DNA of 64,000 nucleotides from assembly GCF_029168945.1 (NCBI RefSeq), contig NC_083603.1:53578406-53642405 (forward strand), read 5' to 3'. Within the stretch, counting starts at the first letter, position 1. Every line of letters begins with the position of its first letter. The notes under the pieces are model-generated. The model worked only from the letters and a program-made list of their open reading frames with translations, did no database searches and had not been told where the DNA came from. Below, one piece after another: positions 25,484 to 35,891 of this stretch. Position numbers and translations under genes: made by a program. The stretch comes from Cannabis sativa (Eukaryota; Streptophyta; Magnoliopsida; Rosales; Cannabaceae).

Positions 25484-25496
25484 GGCTCTGAGGCCA
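25484..25496 (-). other. Primer-binding site of the minus-strand copia
   Basis: In sense this is TGGCCTCAGAGCC, two bases after the 5' LTR end. It resembles the initiator-Met tRNA site TGGTATCAGAGCC and the site TGGCACCAGAGCC of the plus-strand relative at 47062. Confidence 0.75.
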
Positions 25497-25498
25497 GT

Positions 25499-25949
25499 TA
25501 TTGGAAATTATTTTACTAGGATCTTAGATATACTCACAAGTATGTTGATTAACACTCTAAATATGAACTTTCTAAAACGATGAAATAAACACATATAAAG
25601 TTTAGTAAACCTTACATTGGGTGCAGCGGAATATAATGACTCCTTCCGTTCAGATATCTAGCCCTTGATTCCTTTCTGTAGCAGAGCATTATCAATATCT
25701 GAACCTGGATCTCTTTCTCTGATTCTTTAGTGTTGTAACTCCTTCTTGCTGAAAGTCTTTCTTCACGATCTTCCTCACTATGATTGAGGTATCACTTGCT
25801 GTGTGTGGGCACTACTCTAACACTAAGAATTTCAAAATTTCAATGAAGAAGAAAGACAGGGAGTGGTCGACCAAAGATAGGGAGAGAGAGAGGCTTAGTT
25901 TTTTCTGAATGAAAAGTCAAAAGAAAGTGTAACTTTCCTGAAGCCTTCA
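25499..25949 (-). repeat. 5' LTR lacking U3 (R-U5 only) of the minus-strand copia
   Basis: This 451-bp copy matches the left quarter of LTR-A (17214-17664) closely. In sense it starts at TGAAGGCTTC, just downstream of where the family's TATA box lies, and so lacks all of U3. Its outer end abuts AAAAC, identical to the duplication at the other end of the element. The LTR's inner terminus reads CAATA in sense, not CAACA. Confidence 0.85.
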
Positions 25950-25954
25950 AAAAC

Positions 25955-26800
25955 TACTTTGACTTCCAATCCCCCATATTGAAAACAGTGCCTTCTACCC
26001 CATTGACCTCAGAGTTGGCCCATTACTGAGACAATAAAAGCCATTGTCGTGGCCAACATGTTTTATATCATAAAAGTAACTAAAATCCTCGACTGTGGGT
26101 TTCCCTTGTATGTATTCCATGTACATCGCGTAGAATCCAAGGATTGTGCGATAACTATTGGGTGTGATTTGGAAGGGGGAGACGTTATAATGTGTCAGCA
26201 TAGCCTTTACGAAAGGGTGAAAAGGAAGCATCACTCCACAACGCATAATAGGAATTGAAGCCATTACATGTTGAGTCAGGATAATCGCAGGATTGGTGAA
26301 CGGGAGATGGGGTTGTTACATTAACATGGGTTTTGAAGTGAAAGTATGGTAAAATTCAGCCTTTCAAATATTGTTAGATCAAACTTTTTAACCCACAATA
26401 CTAGGTCCTCGCAGAAAAAAGGTTCGTCTAACAGGGCATTATCCACTGAATCTGTTTCACTCCCTTCATCGCTCACATCATCTGTGACCCCGCGATCGCG
26501 TAGTTTAAAGTACTTGCCCATCTCTTCAACTTCCACGTCTGGGGAAATTTACAGATAAGCGAAACTACCTTGAGCAGACACCGTGGATTCATTTCCTCGC
26601 ACCGCTAAGGTGACTAATACTGCTAATTCCTTTACCATGCGATCTATTTTTTCGGTAGATAGCGAGCCTTCTTGAGCTCCTCCCACAAGATTCTCACCAT
26701 CCAGCAGTGACATGGGGATAAAACTATCACTTGTTTGGGATTCATCAGCGAAGACCCTCTCTCCAAAGTCGTACCTTCGGTTGTTTGATAGGTCACTCAT
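25955..26800 (-). pseudogene. Gypsy-1 antisense aORF, N-terminal half (gypsy-type transposon domain)
   Basis: This is the 5' part of the antisense gene, read leftwards. The first frame starts with ATG at 26800 (MSDLSNNRRYDFGERVF) and is Ser/acidic rich. A second piece (26536-26321) is acidic. The third (26264-25995) matches the plant 'putative gypsy type transposon' domain (PF04195-like): MLPFHPFVKAMLTHY, then ITPNSYRTILGFYAMYMEY, and NGFYCLSNGP. The segment next to the insertion reads GDWKSK*F in one frame, resembling the W.K.FFF end of that domain. The frame can be followed across the copia insertion if the TSD is counted once. Role unknown, with no sign of a catalytic site. Stops and frame changes make it a pseudogene. 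Confidence 0.7.
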
Positions 26801-27858
26801 TTAAAAGATAGAAGATCTTTTCAGCGTGGTGCAAGTGCGATTTCAACAAAAAATGTTCTCACTCGAATAATAAAATTTCAAATCGAAGTGTAACAAAACT
26901 AACCGCTTGTCTCAAGAAGTGGCTGGGAGTTTCTTAGTATCCTAAGGGTCATGCAGCTACATTAACATTAAGTTAAAGGGGGACACCCACCACTTTGAGA
27001 ACTCAGTTAGTTTTTATCCCAAATAAAATGAATATGAAGTACAGCCCCAAAATTAAGCAAAATGGTTGTGTGTGTGTCTCAATGACTTAAGGTTTATCAA
27101 GAGAAAGTAAAGCATTAAATCTCTGAGATACGGCCAACCACTGTCGATTTTCAACTTGGGGTCAGATGGATTCAAATATGTGAGTATGCAAAAGGGAATT
27201 ATTATAATGATGCGAGTTTTCAAAAGTTCATTATGAAAACTCGAGAGTATTTAAGTTTTAGACAATTATTTTCCAGAGAAAATACAGTATTTTGCCTAAA
27301 GTTTTTTATTCTCTCAATAAACCCTATTTGTTTCATAAAACTTCTATCCCTAAAACCCACAATGCATACGAGTATTTGAATAAAATAATAATTACAGAAA
27401 AGGAAGACACTAACCTTCAATGTAATTAGTTCAGGGATTTCTCTTGAAGATATTCAAAGCCTTTGAAGTCGTCTTCAATTAGCAAGAATTTGAAACATTA
27501 GAGAAGTCCTTTAAAGTTTAAATTTCTGGGTAGAGGAGTGGAAGTGGGAAAATGAATAAGGATCTATCTATATTTGTAGGGGTTACATACTAATACTCCT
27601 CATTCATTGGGATGCAGACATGTGGTAAGAGAATGGCTAAGGTCTCCCAATCTAACAATCTCCAAAGAAAACACATGCACGTACCCCCAAGGGTCTTGAT
27701 GATGTGGCATCTCAAAGAAATAAAATAATAATTACAACTGTCTTTTCTAAACCCTCGACAGGACAACCAAGAGTCACCTTCTCGTGACAACAACTTGCTT
27801 GCCTCTCTTTGATAGTTTCCCTAATGACATAGTTGTCAGTTGTAAAACTAGGGGCATG
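26801..27858 (+). other. Gypsy-1 3' untranslated region and polypurine tract
   Basis: No coding signal is seen on either strand. This is likely the promoter/5' region of the antisense gene and the 3' non-coding region of gypsy-1. A polypurine-like tract AAACTAGGGGCA lies at 27845-27856, directly before the 3' LTR at 27859. From about 27670 onward the sequence is duplicated twice more (28940-29131, 30165-30354). Confidence 0.6.
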
Positions 27859-28716
27859 TGTTATAGTGCGAATTTTTTGCCTAGAAACTTGAGATCAGTC
27901 TCCTATAAAATTGACACATGTATCCAATCCTCAAGGCATGGATGAGCTGCTAATTAATGAATCTCTGATAGTTGACCTCGCTTGAACAAAACCCACAAGA
28001 TGATACGACCTTGACAAGGTCTAGTCGCATGATATTCTTTGCATAATGTAAGACAAGTAGGACCGAGAGGGATTTATACAAGTCATGCATATATAAAAAT
28101 ATATTCGATGACTAAGTAGCCTTCTCCTACGACTAAGTACAGATCGCCTCTTTAAGAAACGATTGGTCCAAATGTTGAAACGTGTTCGATGACTCGAGAG
28201 GGACTCGCATATCTCATGTCATCGACACACAAGATGTCCGTCAATGCAACTCAGATAGAATGTAGACATGCTAGTGTTAGGCTCATTAGCCCTTTTATGA
28301 ATATAGAACACACCTAAAGCCTACGAGCTTGTGCAAGAATATGATCAGACCACTCGCACCTTATAGGTCGCATACCTTGCTAAATTTATAGAATGAATTG
28401 AAGTGTTCTTTATTTATTCTTGTTATTTATTGTAAACAATCAGTGATGTATAACTAGAAGGATACTTGCTTTCTATAAAAACGAGTGATCCAAGATGAAT
28501 AAACTAAGAAGAAATCACTTGCAACAGTAGATTAACCAGACCGTGATATGACTAAACCATTATATTTCTCTGTCTTCGTTTTATTTTTCCAGTTGTTCTA
28601 TTATCTTCAAAGTTTTCTTTGAATATTCGCTATTCTAAGTAGAGTATTTGCTTTTTCTCTTTTATTTATTTATTATTTGCATACATTTTGGTATTGTCTA
28701 AATTCTTCCTACAAGA
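27859..28716 (+). repeat. 3' LTR of gypsy-1 (LTR-B)
   Basis: An 858-bp copy starting TGTTATAGTG after the polypurine tract and ending about TACAAGA. Homologous to 7180-8064. It carries a TATA-like CTATAAAAACG at about 28473-28483. It is the first of three tandem LTR-B copies. Confidence 0.85.
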
Positions 28717-29131
28717 TTATTGAATTAATTTTATATTTTATACATGATCATATATGTTTCATATCATACATATAAATTTCTAATAGATGCATCATATTCT
28801 TACCTCTATAAAAGATAAAAGCAAAATTATTCAAGTGGAGTTAGATATTCAAATCTCCATAAAAGTCGTACCCACCTCGTTTGGTTAAAAACTTTTGATT
28901 GCATTTGATCATGAATAAATATCTATATATAGGTCTATTTCAAAAGAAAGCAAGTACTCTGAAGGGTCTTGATGATGTGGCATCTCAGAGAAATAAAATA
29001 ATAATCACAACCGTCTTTTCTAAACCCTCAATAGGACAACCAAGAGTCACCATCTCACGACAACAACTTGCTTGCCTCTCTTTGATAGTTTCCCTAATGA
29101 CACAGCTGTCAGTTGTGAAACTAGGGGCATG

Positions 29132-29943
29132 TGTTATAGTGCGAATTTTTTTCCTAGAAACTCGAGATCAATCTCCTATAAAATTGACACGTGGATTTAA
29201 TCCTCAAGGGATCGATGAGCTGCAAATCAATTACTCTTCGAGGGTTGACCTCGCTTGAACCAAACTCGTGAGATGATACGACCTTGGCAAGGTCTAGTCG
29301 CATGCTATGCTTTGCATAGTGTAAGGCAAGTAATATTGAGAGGGATTTATACAAGTCGCGCATATATAAAAATATATGCGATGACTAAGTAGCCTTCTCC
29401 TGCGACTAAGTACAGATCGCATCTTTAAGAAATGATTGGTCCAAATGATGAAACGTGTTCGATGACTCGACAAGGACTCGCATATCTCATGTCGTCGACA
29501 CACAAGATGTTCATCAATGCGACTCTGATAGAACGTAGACATGCTAGTGTTAGGCTCATTAGCACTTTAATGAATATAGAACTTCCATACATTACTACAT
29601 TTATAGAACGAATTAAACTGTTCTTTATTTATTCCTATTATTTAGTGTAAAACGGTTCTATAGTCAATCAGTGATGTATAACTAGAAGGATACTTGCTTT
29701 CTATATAATAGAGTGATCCAAGATGAATAAACTAAGAACAAATCACTTGTAAAAGTGGACTATGCAGATCGTGATCTAACTGAACCCCTATATTTCTCTA
29801 TGTTCATTTCATTTTCCAGTTGTTCTATTATCTTGGCAGTTTTCTTTGAATACTCGCTATTCTAATTAGAGTATTCGCTTTTTCTATTTTATTTTTCTAA
29901 TATTTGCATACATTTTGGTATTGTCTAAATTCTTCCTATAGCA
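29132..29943 (+). repeat. LTR-B, second tandem copy
   Basis: An LTR-B copy with start TGTTATAGTGCG and end about CCTATAGCA. It is missing about 40 bp relative to the first copy near 29575-29590, where the ACCTAAAGCCTACGAGC segment is deleted. Confidence 0.85.
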
Positions 29944-30354
29944 GTGTTTAATTAATTTTACATTTTGTACATGATCATATATGTTTCATATCATACATAT
30001 AAATTTCTAATAGATGCATCATATTCTTACCACTATAAAAGCTAAAAGCAAAATTATTCAAGTGGAGTTAGATATTCAAATCTCCATAAAAGTCGTACCC
30101 ACCTTTTTTGGTTAGAAACTTTTGATTGCATTTGATCATGAATGAATATATATAGGTCTATTTCAAAAGAAAGCAAGTACTCTGATGGGTCTTTATGATG
30201 TGGCATCCCGGTGAAATAAAATAATACTTACAACCATCTTTTCTAAATCCTCGACAAGACAACCAAGAGTCACCATCTCGTGACAACAACTTGCTTGCCT
30301 CTCTTTGATAGTTTCCCTAATGACACATCTATCAGTTACGAAATTAGGGGCATG

Positions 30355-31217
30355 TGTTATAATGCGAATTTTTTGCCTAGAAACTCGAGATGAGTCTCCT
30401 ATAAAATTGACATGTGGATCCAATCCTCAAGGGATAGATGAGCTGCTAATTAATGACTCTACGAGAGTTGACCTCGCTTGAACCAAACTTGCGAGATGAT
30501 ACGACCTTGACAAGGTCTAATCGCATGCTATGCTTTGCATAGTGTAAGACAAGTAGGACCGAGAGGGATTTATACAAGTCGAGCATATATAAAAATATAT
30601 GCGATGACTAAGTAGCCTTCCTCTGTGACTAAGTACAGATCGCCTCTTTAAGAAACAATTGGTCCAAATGATGAAACGTTTTTTATGACTCGACAGGGAC
30701 TCGCATATCTCATGTCGTCGACACACAAGATGTTTGTCAATGCGACTCAGATAGAACGTAGGCATGCTAGTCATGTTAGGCTGATTAGCCCTTTTATGAA
30801 TATAGAACGCACCTAAAGCCTACGAGCTTGTGCGAGAATATGAACAGATAACTCACACCCTATAGGTCGCATAAGTTGCTTCATTTATAGAACAAATTAA
30901 ACTGTTCTTTATTTATTGTAAAACGGTTCTATAGTCAATCAGTGATGTATAACTAGAAGGATATACTTGCTTTTTATATAAAGGTGTGATCCAAGATGAA
31001 TAAACTAAGCAAAAATCACTTGCAACAGTGGACTAAGCAGACCGTGATCTGACTGAACCACTATATTTCTCTGTGTTCATTTTATTTTTCCAGTTGTTCT
31101 ATTATCTTGATAATTTTCTTTGAATACTCGCTATTCTAAGTAAAGTATTCATTGTTTCTCTTATATTTATTTATTATTTGCATACGTTCTAGTATTGTTT
31201 AAATTCTTTCTACAATA
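30355..31217 (+). repeat. LTR-B, third tandem copy
   Basis: An LTR-B copy with start TGTTATAATGCG and end about CTACAATA, followed by the same flank as the other two copies. Confidence 0.85.
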
Positions 31218-31480
31218 CTGTTTTATTAAGTTTACATTTTTGTATATCATTATATATGTTTCATATCATAAATATAAATTTTTAATAGATGCATCATATT
31301 TTTACCAGTGACTTATCAAAAAAAAATATATTCTTACCACTATAAAAGCTAAAAGCAAAATTATTCAAAGTGGAGTTAGATATTCAAATCTCCATAAAAG
31401 CCGTACCCACCTCGTTTGGTTAGAAACTTTTCATTGCATTTGATCATGAATGGATATCTATATATAGGTCTATTGCAAAA

Positions 31481-31825
31481 GATCACACGCATATATATAT
31501 ATATAGATACTATATATATTATATATATTAATCATCTAATGTGTAATTACCAATATATATTTATTTCGGTGTGTCTGCTTTGTCCCAAGAACGACAATGG
31601 CCAATGGGTCAGCTTGCATTAATTGATGCATGTAATATTAATGTAACCTTTGACTCCATACCTTCACTTTTCACTATGGATTATGGACGTTGATTCATCA
31701 CTATATTTGATTATTTAGTAGTGTGCATTGTTCATGTGATAAATTTATACTTATTGATGTGGTTATTGTTACAATATTATATATACGGTGATAAATTAAT
31801 GATTTAATTTATAAAATATAATTAA
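31481..31825. other. AT-rich DNA with an (AT)n microsatellite
   Basis: Starts where the tandem gypsy-1 duplication ends. It holds an AT dinucleotide tract at about 31489-31530 and otherwise unremarkable AT-rich sequence. No gene seen. Confidence 0.5.
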
Positions 31826-32605
31826 CTAGTAAACAACTTGCGATTTGCGGGGAACGTTTAAGAAATTTTAGATCAATATAAATATATAAAGGAATATTTT
31901 AGAGAGGTGATGTGGCATCTTATGTGAATTTTGTTTGCTTTTTTTTTTCTCATTTTTTCACTTTTTTTCACATTTTTTTATGTTTTTGGTAATATGAGAT
32001 AGTCATGTTAAAAAAGTCCCACATGGTTTAAAAATCATTATATTAATAAACTTAATCTTGCCCAATTAGTTGTAATTTTTTTAAAAGTAAATGCAAAATA
32101 TGTTTTTGTATTTTCAATATTTGTCAAGTTTAAAATATAAATATGTAAAGGAATGTTAAAAGATAGGTGATTGTGGCATCTTATGTGAATTTTCTTTGCT
32201 TTTCTTTTTTTTTTTTCTCATTTTTCACTTTTTTTTCACATTTTTTTATGCTTTTGGTAATATGAGAGTCATATTAAGAAAGTCCCACATAGTTTAAAAA
32301 TTATTTTGGGTGCTACACTTTTACATTATATAGATCACTATTCTTTTGCTTTTGATTGTCCCAAAGTTAGTATAATTTATTTTCTTATATGGGTGATTAA
32401 TAAACTTAATCTTGCCCAATTCGTTGTAATTTTTTTTAAAGTAAATGCAAAATATATTTTTGTATTTTCAATATTTATCAAGTTTAAAATAATTATTAAT
32501 AAAATCATTTAATTATTTTTCATATAAAAGCTATTTTCTTATAATTATTTATTTTAATTTTTATTTGAATAATTAAAACTATATTAACTTATTAATACAT
32601 GACAT

Positions 32606-32848
32606 TTTATTATAATAAAACTATTATAAAACTATTTTCTGATTGTTACATTTAAAGAGTTTTATTATTATAATAAAACTATTATAAAACTATTTTCTGA
32701 TTGTTACATTTAAAGAGTTTTATTATTATAATAAAACTATTATAAAACTATTTTCTGATTGTTACATTTAAAGAATTTTATTATTATAATAAAACTATTA
32801 TAAAACTATTTTTTGATTGTTACATTTAAAGAGTTTTATTATTATAAT
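32606..32848 (+). repeat. 58-bp tandem repeat, about four copies
   Basis: The phrase GATTGTTACATTTAAAGAG recurs at 32641, 32699, 32757 and 32815, an exact period of 58 bp. The copies are almost identical (one or two changes). Each contains TTATTATTATAATAA, which can fold on itself. The repeats abut directly, so this is not a CRISPR-like array. Confidence 0.85.
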
Positions 32849-33097
32849 AAACATTTTGAGCATTACTACAATCAGAAAAAAAAATTAATTTTTATAAACA
32901 TTTTGAGCATCTTCCTCACTCAAGCTCGACTAAGTCTCACTCTCATCACTCTCTCTCTCTATGTTCATTCAAAACCCCTCAAAATTGAAAGCCCTTGATT
33001 CGACATCAACCACCGCCACCACCCTAATCCGGTGGGGCTCCCAATCGATCAACCCAATCCCCCCCAAAAATAAAACCCTCTCTTTCATAGCACGATA

Positions 33098-33208
33098 ATG
33101 GCGGCCTCGGACCTCTCTGCGCTCATCGATGAGCTCGAAAAGCTTCGTCAACCCCTTTCCGCTGCCGTCGACGAGGAGATTAACCTCGCTGTACAAAACC
33201 ACCAGCAG
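33098..33208 (+). CDS. Captured first exon of an unidentified host gene
   Basis: A 111-bp frame opens with ATG at 33098 in context GATAATGGCGGCC and runs 37 codons (MAASDLSALIDELEKL...) to CAGCAG|GT, a good splice donor at 33209. Codon use is GC-rich and contrasts sharply with the AT-rich surroundings. About 200 bp upstream looks like a plant 5' leader (CT-rich CTCTCTCTCT near 32951, CCACCGCCACCACC near 33010). The peptide is a short acidic amphipathic helix-like N-terminus. I do not recognise the protein. Downstream sequence reads as intron, and no second exon is visible before AT-rich repeat DNA resumes. Its place inside the Helitron-like block suggests gene-fragment capture. The alternative is a decayed host gene later invaded by repeats. 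Confidence 0.55.
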
Positions 33209-33640
33209 GTCCTACCCTCCTCCCAGCCTATATCCTCATCCTGATCTCTTGACTGACACTAATTCAATATTCTCTCTCTCCCCTGTTTATTCCAAACTCC
33301 AAAATGAGCTTCCCTTCTTATGTAACAACAATCTATATCTAGGTCTTCATTAGAATCAATCAGTATTGATTTTTTCCTTCTTACAAAACAAAAATGGTGA
33401 GCACCCAGATGCTCAAATTGATCTTGTTCTTACTTCATTAACATATATCTTTGGTGTTTTTGTTCTTTTCATCTACTTTTACTGTAAAAGAACGAGGAGA
33501 AATGAGAATGAAGATATAGAGAAAGAGAAAGGAAAAGAAAAAGGAAAAAGAAAAAAAAATAAAAAAGATTTTTTTTTTAATTTTTATAAATTTTTTTTTT
33601 AAATTTTTTTTTTAAATATTTATAATTATTTTTTAAAATT
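33209..33640 (+). other. Intron-like continuation of captured fragment
   Basis: CT-rich then AT-rich DNA after the splice donor. A 78-codon frame (33366-33602) ends in low-complexity Lys/Glu encoded by a purine-rich run and poly-T. I consider it chance. No acceptor and second exon could be supported. Confidence 0.35.
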
Positions 33641-33850
33641 AAAATTATGTGGACCACTAAAAATTTGCCACGTGTACAAGTTCGTACACGTGGACAGTCC
33701 ACCGTGGCACTTAACGGTAATTTTTGGACGGAAGTGTGCAGAGCAAAACGGAACCAGGGTTTAGGTAGTTTAGCCGCCAAAAATTCAGTTTTTTTGGTTA
33801 AGTGTTACAAACCTTAAAATTTAGGTGGTTTAGCCGCCAATATCCCTATA
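33641..33850. repeat. MITE-like piece with double G-box palindrome
   Basis: Contains an inverted repeat CCACGTGTAC/GTACACGTGG (33668-33677 and 33684-33693, 6-nt loop), so two CACGTG G-boxes face each other. Further right, GTTTAGGTAGTTTAGCCGCC (about 33760) and TTTAGGTGGTTTAGCCGCC (about 33823) are near-identical direct repeats. These look like terminal parts of a small DNA element, but I could not find matching ends or a target duplication. Confidence 0.4.
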
Positions 33851-35891
33851 TATTTTTATATGTACTTTTGGTGAGATGAGACTATTGTGAATATTAAATT
33901 TATAGGTTATATAAATTTCATTTGTTTCAAAATTAATATTATTTATTTTTACATATTTTTGCACTATTTAATCTTTGTCAAATATTTAAATCTAAAAAAA
34001 ATCCTTAAGTTTTTTAACAAATAAAAATAATATTTATTTTTATATTTTTATTTTACATTATTAGTTTTGTTGAATATATCTTTATTTTCTCATTTTCACA
34101 TTTTTTTTTTATGTTTTTATTAATTTGAGAGTCATTTCACAAAAGTCTCACATGGTTTAGAAACTATTATGGGTGATATAATTTTACATTAAATAGATCA
34201 TTATTCTTTTATTTTTGTTTGTCACAAAGTTAGCATAATTTATTTTCTATGTGGGTAATTGATGAACTTATTCTTACCTAATTAGTTTTTTTTTTCAAGT
34301 GAATGCAAATTATATTTTTGTATTTTTCAATCTTTATCAAGTTAAAATAATTATCAAAAAAAAAATTAAAATAATTATAAAAAAATTATTTAAATATTTT
34401 TTTTCCTATAAAAAGTATTTTCTTATAATTATTGGTTTTAATGTATTTAAATAATTAAAATTATATGTTAAATTTATAGGTTATGTATTTTATTTGTTCC
34501 AAAGTTAATATTATTTATTTTTACATATGTTTGCACTATTCAATCTTTGTCAAATATTTAAATTTTTTTAAAAAGAAATATTAAATTTTTTAACAAATAA
34601 AAATAATATATATTTTTGAATTTTTACTTTATATTATTAATTTTTGTTGAATATATCTTAATTTTCTCATTTTTTTTTCATATTTTTTATGCTTTTAGTA
34701 ATATGGGAGTCACTTTACAAAAGTCCCACATGGTTTAGAGATTATTGTGGGTGATATACTTTTACATTAAATATATCAATATTTTTTTTTATTTTTGTTT
34801 GTCACAAAGTTAGTATAATTTATTTTTTATATGGATGATTAATGAACTTAATCTCACCCAATTAGTTATAATTTTTTAACAAATAAAAATAATATATATT
34901 TTTAGAATTTTTACTTTATATTATTAATTTTTGTTGAATATATCTATATTTCTCATTTTTTTTTTCATATTTTATATGCTTTTAGTAATATGAGAGTCAC
35001 TTCACAAAAGTCTCATATGGTTTAGAGATTATTGTGGGTGATATACTTTTACATGAAATATATCGATATTTTTTTTTATTTTTGTTTGTCACAAATTAGT
35101 ATAATTTATTTTCTATATGAGTGATTAATGAACTTAATCTTACCCAATTAGTTATTTATTTATTTTTTTAAAATTGAATTCAAATTTCTTATCATATTTT
35201 ATTAGAATAATAAGGCTTCTCTTTTCAAAAAAAAAAAAACTAAGAATAATAAGACTCCTTAACTATATATTTTTCATATATACTTTTAGTGATATGATAC
35301 TATTGTGAATGTTAAACTTATAAAATATATATCTTACTATTGTTTATTTAAAATTAGTATTATTTATTTTATATGTGGGTGATTGATAAACATAATCTTC
35401 CCCAATTAGTGATCAAAATATGTGGGTGATTGATATTATTTATTTACATATATTTTTATATTTTTTTTAGTCTTTGTCAAATATTTAAAATTTAAAAAAA
35501 TTCTTAAAATATTTTAACAAATTAAAAATATATTTTTTAAAATTTTTTATTTTAAATTATTAATTTTTGTTGAAGATATATAGTATTATTACGTATGTAA
35601 AATAATTAAAACCTATAATTATTAATAAAAAAAATACATATTTTTTTAGATTTTTTTTTTTATTTTGTACTATTAATCTTAGTTAAATATGTATAAAATT
35701 ATTACCTATATAAAACAATTAAAATTTTTAATAATTTATTTTATAATTTTTAAAATATAATTACTTTTCATAATAATTATTTTATAATAACAAAATCTTA
35801 TAAAAATTACAAGTGGCATTATTTTTACTTTAGTCCAAATCTCACACATTATTATAAAATCTATCGGTCTAAGTATTTTTGTAAATCAATA

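Larger units (their letters stand above)
17214..25949 (-). mobile_element. Copia element (family A), minus strand, TSD AAAAC, unequal LTRs
   Basis: This 8736-bp copia element is inserted in the gypsy-1 aORF. Perfect 5-bp duplications AAAAC flank it (17209-17213 and 25950-25954). In element sense (right to left) it has a 451-bp 5' LTR, a primer-binding site, a long AT-rich leader with a GC-rich island and hairpin blocks, a degraded pol, a polypurine tract and a full 1893-bp 3' LTR. The 5' LTR lacks all of U3, including the TATA box, while the host junction is clean. The internal part is related to the plus-strand element at 45182-57115, so both belong to one family, probably Angela-like by its pol and long LTRs. 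No long frame survives, so it cannot encode proteins. Confidence 0.85.
7180..28716 (+). mobile_element. Gypsy-1: Tat-lineage Ty3-gypsy element with two nested insertions
   Basis: This plus-strand LTR retrotransposon has a 5' LTR (7180-8064), primer-binding site (8065-8082), gag, protease, RT, RNase H, integrase, an antisense extra gene, a polypurine tract and a 3' LTR (27859-28716). The RT phrase DFNKACPKD and integrase phrase GIDLIGELPKGKGG place it in the Tat clade, where extra ORFs beside gag-pol are known. Subtracting the solo LTR-C (8900-10306) and the copia element (17214-25954) leaves about 11.4 kb. All genes carry stops and frameshifts, so it is non-autonomous. Its LTRs differ at many positions, so it is much older than its passengers. 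Confidence 0.85.
28717..31480 (+). repeat. Two extra tandem copies of gypsy-1 3' end plus flank
   Basis: The unit is about 170 bp of gypsy-1 3' internal sequence, one LTR-B and about 240 bp of downstream flank. Anchors GGGTCTTGATG at 27691 and 28964 and GGGTCTTTATG at 30187 give periods of 1273 and 1223 bp. The flank (TTCATATCATACATATAAAT ... GGTCTATTTCAAAAGA) follows each LTR, at 28717-28944, 29944-30168 and 31218-31480. After the third copy the sequence departs into new DNA. Because non-element flank is included, this is a segmental tandem duplication and not repeated insertion. The copies differ from each other by several percent, so it is old. Confidence 0.85.

Noticed and set aside
28899..29650. 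Overlapping frames of 70-120 codons in the LTR-B array
   Set aside because: They occur on both strands, shift between the tandem copies and show no domain.
32606..32848. Direct repeats resembling a CRISPR array
   Set aside because: The 58-bp units abut with no spacers and the DNA is plant nuclear. It is a minisatellite.
33366..33602. 78-codon frame ending in Lys/Glu-rich residues
   Set aside because: It is made of a purine-rich low-complexity run and poly-T, with no conserved feature.
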